Part shown: positions 22,701 through 34,700 of the stretch, one piece after another | Numbering within the stretch: position 1 is the stretch's first letter | Layout of the letters: each line of letters begins with the position of its first letter | Assembly (NCBI GenBank): GCA_963402885.1 | Contig: OY727102.1 | Span: 18,786,001 to 18,850,000 of the forward strand | DNA: 64,000 bases | Source of the DNA: Antedon bifida | Taxonomy: Eukaryota > Echinodermata > Crinoidea > Comatulida > Antedonidae | Direction: 5' to 3' | The notes under the pieces: model-generated | What the model was told of the DNA's origin: nothing | The model's database searches: none | What the model saw: the letters and a program-made list of their open reading frames with translations, nothing else | Position numbers and translations under genes: made by a program

Positions 22701-25700
22701 GCCCCAGGTAACACCTTTTAGGTTTACTGTATAATAATGTATGATTGTTTAAAAGCTCTGTCTACATTATGAAACAAGTGTGCCCAAATTTGGTAGTGGT
22801 ATGCCCAAATATGGTAGTATATGCCCAAATATGGTAGTGATATGCCCAAATCTAGTAGTTATATGCCCAAATCTGGTAGTGATATTCCCAAATCTGGTAG
22901 TGATATGCCCAAATCTGGTAGTGATATGACATCATCATGTCCATATATGGGCACTTCACTTCATTATTTTGTCACATAAAGTTTGATAGTGTAAACAAGG
23001 CTTTAGTGAATGTTTCGATAAAATATAGATAGATAGCATATAAATACCTCAGACGAAATACAATTTTTAAACGCATACGAATTCATTACATTCATTACAC
23101 GGTTTTACTCCAATCTCTCTCCATATGATTTACCCAGAACGCAATTTGAAACTATTTATACATGATTGAGTAAACAATTTCTATACAAACTGGACTCATT
23201 ACATTCATTACACGGTTTTACTCTAATCTTACTTCATATGATTTACCCAGAACGCAATTTGAAACTATTTATTCATGATCGAGTAAACAATTTCTATACA
23301 AACTCATTACATTCAATACACGGTTTTACTCCAATTTCTTCATATGTTTTATTCAGAATGCAATTTGAAACTATTCATGATTGAGGGGGCCGAATTATCA
23401 TTCTGATCCTTCAGTCTCTTGACCCAAGGTCAACTTGAAAGGCGAGCATCGCCTATGTAATGAGATTTAATGCATATACTTTTAAGAGAAGTAAAGCATG
23501 ACAGAAAAACAAAGTTTTACCACAAAAAAAAAGGTTTTGAACAAACACAAAAGAAATATACATGTGTCTGCATATGTATTAGTTTGGAATTATGAAATGT
23601 AGAATTTCCATTGTCTTCTAAAGTTGCTTTATAGCTTGCAAATCCGGTTCCATGGTTTATACATTCATAATCAAAACATGAGACTACTTTTAAAACTACT
23701 CATTACAAATTCGATATTCTATATCAAATGTTTTATCTTGTTAAGAAGAGTATCATGATATTTTATTAATCAATAATTTAACATTTAATTATTTGCTTTT
23801 TTTAGGTGCTCTTTCGTCAAAGTACAACCCAAATAATGATAACCCAGCATCTCTTTGTAAATCATGCATTGGGGTTGGCGATTTAAAATGTGACCGATCC
23901 TCCAGTGAACCATACTACAATTACCATGGTGCATTTAGGTATAATTATTATTTGTTTTGTAAGCTTTCCATGCTATTTTACTATATAACCAGCATGTGAG
24001 GAGTGCTAGATGGGGACTGGCTCCCATCACCCTTGGGGTACGTGGCTAACCAGTGTGGTGTGAACAGCTTATGATTTGGTTATCTTAAGATCTGTCTACA
24101 CTATCAAACTAGTTTGAAAAAAAATGTGTGATGCTCAAATACGGTAGTGATATGACATCATCATGTCTGTATATGGGCACATCACATTTTTTTGGCACAA
24201 GTTTGATAGTGTAGACAGAGCTTTAAAAACCATATCTAAGATGGTTCCTTTTTGTTTTTTTAAAGCTAATCAATTTTTGTAAAATACTACTCTTTTAAAA
24301 TACAGTTTTAAAAATAGAAGCGCCCCCTAAAAAAAGCCTTTTAGCCACTGCAGATTTTTGAAGCCCCAGACATTCTTTTTTCTATTAAGATGTTTGGCTG
24401 AAGATGGTGGTGATGTTGCCTTCGTAAAACACCTGACTGTTCCAGCTTTCACAGATGGCACAAGTACTCTAGCCTGGGCACAGAGTCTCCGATCTGAAGA
24501 CTATGTTCTCCTGTGTCCTGATGGAACCAGGAAACCCATAGAAGAGTTTGCAACCTGCAACCTTGCTTGGGTAATTTAAGCCTTGTCTAAACTATCAAAC
24601 TGTGATGTGCCCATATATGGACATGATGATGTCATATCACTACCATTTTCGGGCACATCACACTCTTTTTTGTCAAACTAGTTTGATAGTGTAGACAGAG
24701 CTTCAGATATAATCTGTTGTAGTTAAAATGTCATTAATTTGATAGCTATGAATCGTAATTCTTGGCTATAAAACTACACCAGTTATAAGCTGTAAAAATA
24801 GTTCTACTCCGACAAAATTGTTTTTATAGGCCAAACATCTGACCAATTAACTTGACTCCCTGATGCAATTAAAGCTACAGTACTTGGAAGTAGTTATTAA
24901 AATTATTTTCAAAGTCAAAATAAAACTTTAATCCCTCATGGGGAAACCAGATGCTTGCAATTTAAGACATACATATATTAAAATACAATAAAATAGGCTT
25001 GTAAAATAGTAATTGTATAATTTTTCAAAACTTGATACCATTTTGTAGACAAAATGGACTTTGTGTGTATGTTTCTGGAAACAATTTTTTACAGTAGTTA
25101 ATAATTAACAACATTGTAAACCAGTTTATTGATTACCTGTGGAATTCACTGCGATCTGATTCATTGGTGATCGGAGAGCATTATTTGTTAATGCCTTTAT
25201 TATCTCAATAGGCAATAATTCGTTTTTTTATTTTACACATGAGAATGAGTGCAATTTTCATTGCTACAACCAATCACAAAGCGAGTCTGAAAACAATTTC
25301 AAATGCCTTGCTTAAACTCTGTCTACAAACTACAAAAATCAAATCATTATGTCCATATATGGGCACATCACATAAAGTTTGATAGTGTAGACAGAGCTTA
25401 ACAAAAATGGGTTTTGTACATTCTTGCTGGAAATGCTGTAGTGCCTTGTTCTTGAAAACATCCCTTCAGTGAATTTAATGGTTTTGGTTTTTACTTTACA
25501 GGTACCAGGTCATGCTGTTGTCACCTCTTCCTCTGCTACTATGGATGAGATCACTACATACCGTAAACTTTTAACTGATGCTCAGGTAATGGAACAATCC
25601 TATTTGTAACGTGCAATAAATCCTACACCCGTAATACATTTTAAATGCATTTTTAACATTGGAAATCAATAAACCATAAGTTATGTTTTAATGACAATAG

Positions 25701-28700
25701 TAGTTAAAAGAGTCCTGTTTTCAAATCACGATTTTATCACATCAGAAAATCATCACCATTACTCAAGCCCTATGCAGGTCTCTGTACCCTCCTGGAATTG
25801 ATAAGCTATTTGCTTGCTATGGATGCAAGTAAAATAAAGGAAGGTATGTTGCATTTAACATGTCTATATGGAAAACATTTCACAAAAGTAAAAAGTTTAG
25901 AAACAAGGTTAAAAGCAAGAAACAACATTGATCACAACATTCTGTCAATCAGATCATAGAAAGTTCTCGGCCGAAAATGTGCATCCAGAATTTGTTGATC
26001 TCCATGTGAGATCTTTATTAACTGACTGTTTGGTGATAAGCAGTCAAGTTCTCCATTTAATAAATTTTTAAAACTGTATCCACACAATAGTCCTAGTCTC
26101 AAAATAATCGTTAAAAAAAGGTAAATTCCCTTTGGTGAAACATCGGATATATTAAAGTTTGAATCGTAGCCAATATAATCAAGGTGAAATAATAAAGATT
26201 GTTTGAAGATTCCTGTTTTGGAAAACCTGATTTGTCTGCCACATGTTTTAAATCTCAAATTGGCCAAAATAATCAGGTAGTTGAAGTTCTGCCAATGTAC
26301 AAAAAAAAATGTAGGACTGTAGTAGTAAAGTTGCAAAATTAGATTTTATTGTTCCTTACAGAGATTCCTTGCAAGGTATTGCGTCCATACAGCATTAATA
26401 AACAAAGATGATATTAAAATGTTACTTGCAAGATTCAATTTTTTTGGGCCTTACAAAAATGTTTTGCATTTAAACAAAATGTAACATAAAAAATGTACTG
26501 AACTATTGTTATTGGTGCATATGGAAATTCATTGTAGACTGCTTTCTTTCAAATACAAAAAAATGCCATCGACTCTCTCAATTTAACTTGGGCTCGCTTA
26601 ATATTAGTTTTCCAGGAATTCTCAATGTCTTTTTAATGCTAAAAAAGAATTTGAAACCCTTTGTACCTAAAGAAACGTCCAGTTTTTGTGAGAGTTTCTG
26701 GTGTTTAGAAAGGCGAGTGAACTGTAATATTATTAAACTAAATGTATTAAGGTTGCAAGATGATTTTATTTGAACATGAAATATTGAATTATTTTTAGGT
26801 ATTTTTTGCTGCTGATGACAATCCAGCGTTTGGAATGTTTGAATCAGATGCATACCAAGGAACAGATCTGATTTTTAAAGACAGCACCGAAATGTTAAAG
26901 AACACAGAAAGCACTAATTATGAGGAATATCTTGGTGAAGCATATCTGCTTACTATCAGAGGCAAGTTTATGAATAACTTTAAATGTATTGTTACTAATT
27001 TGTAATTAGTTTTTAATAAAGAAATTAATTTATATACTATAGTCCATGTCAAATTTAGTATTTATTTGCAGTACTCCTTGTTTTGTAGTTCTAGTTGGAT
27101 CGTAGGGTTGTAGCAGATGAGACACAGTATAGTACTTGTTGTGTTATGATACACAGCCATATCTCCCGGTGGTGCCAATCTCCCGGTGGTGCCTATCTCC
27201 CAGTGGTTCCAATCTCCCGGTGGTGCCTATCTCCCGGTGGTGCCTATCTCCCGGTGGTGCCTATCTCCCGGTGGTGCCTATCTCCCGGTGGTTCCTATCT
27301 CCCGGTGGTGCCTATCTCCCGGTGGTGCCTATCTCCCGGTGGTGCCTATCTCCCGGTGGTGCCTATCTCCCGGTGGTGCCTTATATTATTAATATTAAAC
27401 TAACAAGATTTTATTAAATATTGGTATAAATGATTTTCTTGATTTACCCACAGGCCTTACAGCATGTCCAGTTGGCACTGCTCGTTTTTGCGTCATATCT
27501 GATGCGGAGTATAACAAATGTCAAGCCATGAGGAGTAATTTTACCAGCGAGAACTTAAAGCCGGATGTTTCATGTGCTAGGGCTGACAATCATGACCAGT
27601 GTATGAAAATGATAAAAGGTATAAACATATTAGTTGATTCAAAGCATAGCATAAAATGTCTAGGACCTTTTTTTCTGTCTATGAATAAAATGTCTTTCAC
27701 ACCGGCTTAGGAAATGAAATCGCATCTCAATTATTCGCTCAAATAATTTTACACCATATGCATGTAGCCGCGTCATGAAAACAAAAAGGTACTAATGCTG
27801 TAGACGTAATCTGACGCACGAACCTGAACTGAAGCCAGACTGGAGCAAGTGTGAAAGACCCTCAATGCTAGTTCTGTTCTTACCCTAGTTAATTTCAAAG
27901 TATGCGTCATTCGCCAATGCTTCAACAAGTGCATGGATTGATTACAAATTTGAAATAAAAATGATCATCATAATGAAAAACGTTTATATGCGAGACATAA
28001 TTATGCATTGCTATTCCTCAACGTTAAGAATGTTTTGTACGAGTACTGTAAAGTTTGTTTGGGGCAGTAAAATAGTGTGTGATATAGTAAATAAAAATAC
28101 ACAAATAAAACACACATTTCTATTCAGTTGACATTCAAATACAGTTTATCTAAAAAAGAAACGCATACTACAGAATCTTAAAAAGAAATCCAGTGGGCTT
28201 GATTTTGAGATGGGCTTTTATTCGAGGTTAATTTTGAAAGCCAAAAAGGGGACTTCTTTTAGAGATTATGGTATATTTATTGATTACTTTTAGATGGGCA
28301 AGCAGACCTTGTTACCCTAGATGCAGGAGATATTGTCACTGGCGGCAATATGTACGATTTACAACCAGTTGCTGGAGAGGACTATGGTACAGGTGACAAG
28401 TCTGCCACATACTGGGCTGTCGCTGTAGCCAAGAAAAGCACCACGTTTGGATTTAACGATCTGAAAGGGCGTAAATCTTGTCATACTGGGATAATGAAGA
28501 CGTCCGGTTGGATTGTGCCGGTTGGAACACTCGTTGATCAAGGAGAGATTTCGGTTGCGGATGATGATTGTGATGTCCCTGCTGCTGTTGGTAAGCTAAA
28601 AAAATATTCCTTAAAAATGAACAAATTTAATTGTTATTGAAGTCCACTCTTACAAACAAGACAATACATGAGGCATACACAATGTTTAAAATGTGTGTCT

Positions 28701-31700
28701 GCAAAGGTTCACTAGAATTTTACTGGCTTAAATAACAATAATTACAATACATGAACATTTGAATCAGTGGCGAAACACAAAGGCCTGTAATATTCTTTAA
28801 TACATGAGAGACGTTTCTAGTAACACAATGCTTTTATTCTCTAGTTATTCGACATCATTGTTAACACAATCATTCGTGAGGTCTTCTATACTGAAGCCAT
28901 GTTTTAGAGGTCTGTTGCCTTATGGGTATCCTACATACTATAGAGGGCGACATCATAATATATGGTGCCATCATATAACATCCCTCTTCTTTAATTACTC
29001 ATAATGGTATACAAATATAATTAAACTGTGGGTCTCATTTATCAATCATATTACAATCATAATAAAACAATTATAAGTTTTATTTACAAATCTAATCTAT
29101 TTGGTTTCTTAATTTTTCTGCCACTGCTAGAGCATGATGATGGTTTGTGTTCTATAGTCTTGTAATGAGTAAGTGGTGTTTCTAGTATTATGTGTGTAAA
29201 GTGTTCGTTTGTTTTGCGGATGTGTGTTCGGTTTCTTCTTAGTGTTTTCTGGTTTTCTGTCAGTACTCTGTACGAATGTGGACTTGTTTTGTTTAGTATC
29301 TTCGCTGGGATCCACTGTGGGTTTTTGTCAGAGTGTCTGATTCTCACGCTTTCTCCTCTCTTTATTGGTTGAAGTGGTTTTGTATTTTCATCATGATATT
29401 GCTTCTGTTTGTCTTGTCGGTTTTTTAGTCGATTTCTTATTTCTTTTCTGGTTGGCATTTTTTCATTGTTTGTTGGAAGTTCTGTTTTTAGTCCTCTGTG
29501 AAATATCATCATTCCGGGTGAGGCAAGTTTTGAGTCGACTGGAGTTGCTCGCATGTATAGTAAAGCTTTATCAACATCTGTGTTGTTGTGCTGAGCTTTG
29601 ATGATGGTTGACTTCACTGTTTGAACCATTCGTTCGATGAATCCATTTCCTTCATGGTGGTGAGGACTTGTGGTTGTGTGTATGAATTTCCAATCTTTGC
29701 TAAACTGTTTGAATTGTTCACTGTTGAAGTGTGGTCCGTTGTCGGTAATCAATTCTTGAACCATCCCAAACTCTGAGAAGACATTTTTTATTATCGATAT
29801 AACTGTCTCACTGTTTGATTGGTCTGCCGGTATTTTTCTTATGATTGGATATTTGGTGTAATAATCTGCTATTAGGAGGTATTCTACTCTATTTATGTAG
29901 AATAGGTCAGCTGCGAGTATTTCCCATTCTTTGGTAGGGATTTTTCTCTTCAACATTGGTTCATGTTGTTGTTTGTGTTTGTGTTGTTGGCATGATGGGC
30001 ATGCTTTTATCATGTTTTCTATTTCCTCATTAATACTGGGCCAATGGATTGATGTTTTAGCCATCAGTTGACACTTGGTTATGCCTAAGTGGGATGTGTG
30101 TAGTTGTTTTAGGATGTCCTGTCTCATGACTTCTGGGATCACTACTCTGTTACCCTTTAGTATTATTCCGTTCTCTGTTGTGAGTTCATCCCTGTATGGG
30201 AAGTATGGTCTTATTGTCTTATGTACAGATTTTAGTTTGTCTGGCCAGCCTTGCTGTATTATACTTCCCAATTTTATGAGAGTTGGGTCTTCCTTGGTCT
30301 TCTGCCTTATTTCTTCTTCTTTGGACTCTGAGAAATATGACAGTTGTATCTTTACTTCTTCTTCAATTTGGCTGTCATTTATAGGGTTTAATCTAGACAT
30401 GGCATCTGCCAGGACCATTTCTTTGCCTGGTTTATACTTGATTGTCAGATCATATCCTTGTAGTCTCATTAGTAGTCTTTGTAGTCTTGGTGGTGCACAC
30501 ATTAGATTTTTTAGTTGGATCATCTCTAACGGTTTGTGGTCTGATTCCACAATGAATGAGTTTCCATACACATATGTGTGGAACTTCTCTACTGCGTATA
30601 CTACCGCCAGTAGTTCTCTTTCAATGTTCGCATATCTTTGTTCCGCTTCTGTTAATGCCTTTGATGTAAACGCAACAACTTTTTCGTCTTGTATGAGTGC
30701 TGCTCCCACTCCAATCAGGGATGCATCCACTTGTAGTTTCAACTTTTTGTTAGGTTGGAAATAGGTCAGTGTTGTCTGGTTACATATTGTTGACTTTATC
30801 TCTTCGAATGCTTTTTGTTGTGAGCCATTCCATTCAAATACATTATCTTTTTTCAGAAGTTCTCGGAGGGGTGCTGTTTTGTCTGACAGCTTGGGACAGA
30901 AGGGACTCATATACGTGGCGATGCCTAGGAAACTTTGTAACTCTTTAACATTCGTTGGTGGTTTTATTTTGCTGATGGCTTCAATGCGCTTTGGGTCAGC
31001 ATGTACTCCATCTTTATCATATATCATACCAAAGAAATTTATTTGCGGTCGCTTTATTTCACATTTCTCTGCATTGAATACAAGCCCATATTCTCTAGCG
31101 GTTTCCATCAGGTCCATTAAGTTTCGATCATGTTCTTCTTCTGTTTTCCCAAATACAGCAACGTCATCTGCGATGCCTGTGGCTCCGATGCATTTCTCCA
31201 ATATTTGATCCATCTTATGTTGAAAAACGTCTTGGCTGACATTCAGTCCAAATGGTAATCTTAGGAATCTGAATCTTCCAAACCCTGGAGTGTTAAATGT
31301 GGTAAGATAACTGGATTCTTTGTCAAGTCTTATGGACCAATATCCATGTCGTGCATCTAGTTTAGAGAAAAACTTTGCCCCACTAAATTTATGTGTTATC
31401 TCATCTAGGGTTGGTGTGTGATGGTATGTGCGTTTTATAGCTTTGTTTAAGTCCTTAGGATCTAAACATATCCGCCATCTCCCGTTTGGTTTCTGTGAGT
31501 AGGCCAAACTTGAAACCCAATCCACTGGTTTCTCTACTTTCTGTATGACATTTAATCTCATCATTTCATCCAACTCAGCCTTTATGTCATTTTTTATCGC
31601 TAATGGACATGACCTTGGTGCGTGTATGACAGGTGGTACCGTTTCGTCTGTAACTATTTTGTACGTACCCTCAAACTTGCCAATGCCTTCAAATCTGTCT

Positions 31701-34700
31701 GGATAGAGTCTTTTTATGTCCTCTACATCCTTGATTTTGTCATTTACTTCGACTGCACAGTTTATCTGTATTATCTTCAGAGTCTTTAGCGTCGGTAGTC
31801 CCATTATAGCTGGTCCCTGTACCTCTGCAATATAAAACTTTGCATTTGTGTGTAAGTTATTGAAGTAACATGGGATGTGTATGTAACCATAATGTTTGAT
31901 TTGTGCTCCGTTATACGCTGTGACTTTTACATTAGATTTGTTAACATATCTATCATTAGGTACATTATTGCTCATGTTTTTAGGAAACATAGCTCTATAC
32001 ATTCTCAGTGGTAATATATTACCCTCTGCACCTGTATCTACTTTTACTTTCAGAAAAGTTGGTTTGTTACGGTTTATTTCAATTTTGACATTTGTGAACA
32101 CTTCTGTGTCACCATCTTTAGCGTTTATCTGGCTTATTTTAATTGCTTCAAATGTAATATTAGATTCATCTTCACTGTCGCAATCGCTATCATTGCTTTT
32201 GTTTATACCATGCACGTTTCTCTTACTTCTGTTAGGTGCATTTATATATTTGCCCTTTTGTTTGTCATTACGTTTTGACCTACATGCTCTACTAAAATGA
32301 TTTTTCCTACCACAATTATTGCAGGACATGCCAAAAGCTGGACATTTACCATATTCATGTGATCTAGTGCATCTTGAGCATGGTTTACTTTTATCTCTAT
32401 CTTTGGTTCTATCATGTTTATAATTATTAGACATACCTAATTGATCTACCGCTACTTGGTGATCAGCTTTGAGCTCTTTCCCTAAGTTTCTCGACGCTTC
32501 TGATGCCTTACATATTTTCATGCACTTATCTAAATTTAAATCATCTTCTCTAAGCAATCGTTCACGCAATTGATTGTCCAACAGTCCACAAACAATTCTA
32601 TCCCTGATGAGGGATTCCTCAATTTCACCAAACTCACATGTCTTGCTCTTGTTCTTTAGGTCGGTCACATATTGGTCTATCTTCTCACCTGGTATCTGGT
32701 TTCGTGAAAAGAAAGTGTGTCGTTCAAATGTAATGTTTTTCTTGGGGTTGCAATATTCCTCAAATTTGTGCATAACTGTGTTTAATCTCATCTTCTCAGC
32801 TTCATTTTCAAATTTAAATGCGTTATATACATCTAAGCCTTGTTGCCCAATAGTATGGAGTAGTAATGACGTTTGCGTTTCACTTGGTTTTCGTGACATT
32901 CCACTGGCAATGTTATATAGTTCAAATCTCTGTTTGAATCTCTTCCAATTCTCTGATATGTTGCCTGTCGATATATTTAATGGTTCTGGCTGATTTAGGT
33001 TCGCCATGATCAATATTAATATCCGAATACAAAATCCAATTCAGTTCTCTCCGCACGTGTGTACTCTCAACAACACGTTTTACTAATCTATTCGTGCGGC
33101 GGCGTGTACGCTAGCCTATTTATTCTTCTAGCCTAGTATAGCTTATCGATTGACTTTATTATATATTTCAATCCTACCGTTGCCACCATGTAATATTCTT
33201 TAATACATGAGAGACGTTTCTAGTAACACAATGCTTTTATTCTCTAGTTATTCGACATCATTGTTAACACAATCATTCGTGAGGTCTTCTATACTGAAGC
33301 CATGTTTTAGAGGTCTGTTGCCTTATGGGTATCCTACATACTATAGAGGGCGACATCATAATATATGGTGCCATCATATAACAGGCCCAAGGCCCCTGGT
33401 TTTGGAACCCTAATTGGCCATCCAACGCTGGAGGCTGTGCGTTTTTAATATTTTTTGTCATATTTTAAAGTCTGTTTTTTCCTCTGGGCACTGCTAAGGG
33501 GCTCCTATAAGCTCCAGGGCCCCTAGGTTTAGCCAGTAAACAGTACAGTTTCGTTCTTCCCATGATCATAGCCGTTACACCACTGATTCAAATTTGTTGG
33601 ATGTTAGGCATTGAATAATATTTTGCACACCACAGTGGTGGTGCGAGCCAACTAGGCTTTAAATGCTTGAGCCATAATATAATTACTCTATTTTTAATAA
33701 ATGTCTGATTGAATGACATTTCCTTATTAGGTAATTACTTCTCTGCAAGCTGTGTTCCTGGCGCTAAAACTCCTACTTATGATCCAGACAGCACTAATCC
33801 TGATAGTTTGTGTGAACTGTGTATTGGCCAAGGTGATAACTTTTGTGTGCGCAATGACGCTGAACCATACAGTGGTTACACTGGCTCTTTTAGGTAAGCA
33901 GACCTCACAAGACTCACGATAATTGCGTAGTTTTGTGGTATGTCCCTGCTAATTGTTCCTGATTATTGTGGATATACAACAAAACTAGGCCCCTGGATGG
34001 GAAATATGTCGCACAATGCGCCAAGATTGTTTTAAATTGCATCCTCTAAGTTTGAATGTATTTAAAAAAAAAATTATACTACCATTTATGGTTTGGCCAT
34101 CCTTTTAAAAAGTCTTGTTACTACTCTTTTAAAAGTTGTTAACTTGGAGTTACTTTATTTTAAATATCTGGTATTATAGTAACATTTTATCTGGCGCTTA
34201 ATTCATAGGTGTTTAGTAGAAGATGCTGGAGAAGTAGCATTCGTGAAGCATGTCACGGTTGGTGACAACACCGATGGTAACAACATGGATTCTTGGGCTG
34301 CTGGATTAAATAAGGCAGATTATGAACTGCTTTGTCCAGACGGTACACGAAAGGGGATTGACGAGTGGATGAATTGCAACCTAGCTCGTGTTCCCTCGCA
34401 TGCTGTCATGACTTCCGGTTCCAAATCAACTGCGTTCAAAGAAGAATACTGGAACTTGCTCAGTAATGGACAGGTAGGTAAAAGTCACTGGAACTGAAAA
34501 TCATGGGTTGATCATCTTGTGATGTGCCCAAATATGGTAGTGATATACACAAATATAGTAGTGATATGCCCAAATATGGTAGTAATGACATCATGTTCAT
34601 ATATGGGCATATCACATTTTTTGTCATATAAAGTTTGATAGTGTAGACAGAGCTTAAGAATGCACAATTGTTGTTTTTAAGAATGTGATAATACAGTCCA

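Larger units (their letters stand above)
28786..33383 (-). mobile_element. Ty3/gypsy LTR retrotransposon, looks whole
   Basis: A 4.6 kb element, antisense to the host gene, in melanotransferrin intron 10. Flanking LTRs of 195 bp (28786-28980, 33189-33383) start TG, end CA and show no difference by eye, indicating a young insertion. GGCC is duplicated at both sides. A single gag-pol frame fills most of the interior. A primer-binding site beginning TGG directly follows the 5' LTR, and a purine-rich tract precedes the 3' LTR. It is nested in an older hAT-like copy. Confidence 0.97.
28765..33585. mobile_element. Older hAT-like non-autonomous element, split by the gypsy insertion
   Basis: The left part 28765-28785 (CAGTGGCGAAACACAAAGG) and right part 33384-33585 (ending GTTACACCACTG) have complementary ends, extended by ATTTGAAT on the left and ATTCAAAT on the right. 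Without the gypsy element it would be about 220 bp. Its interior is GC-rich (GGCCCAAGGCCCCTGG). The hAT assignment rests only on the CAGTGGCG-type ends. Confidence 0.6.

Noticed and set aside
23091-23384. CRISPR-like repeat array
   Set aside because: The repeats adjoin with no unique spacers, and the setting is an animal intron; it is a simple tandem repeat.
27095-27417. Three overlapping open frames with periodic [16 protein letters not shown]-type peptide
   Set aside because: All arise from the 17 bp minisatellite, which keeps every frame open; it is inside an intron between well-defined transferrin exons.
29127-32993. Open frames on the + strand and in other frames inside the gypsy element
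   Set aside because: Shadows of the gag-pol frame; none has a recognisable domain.
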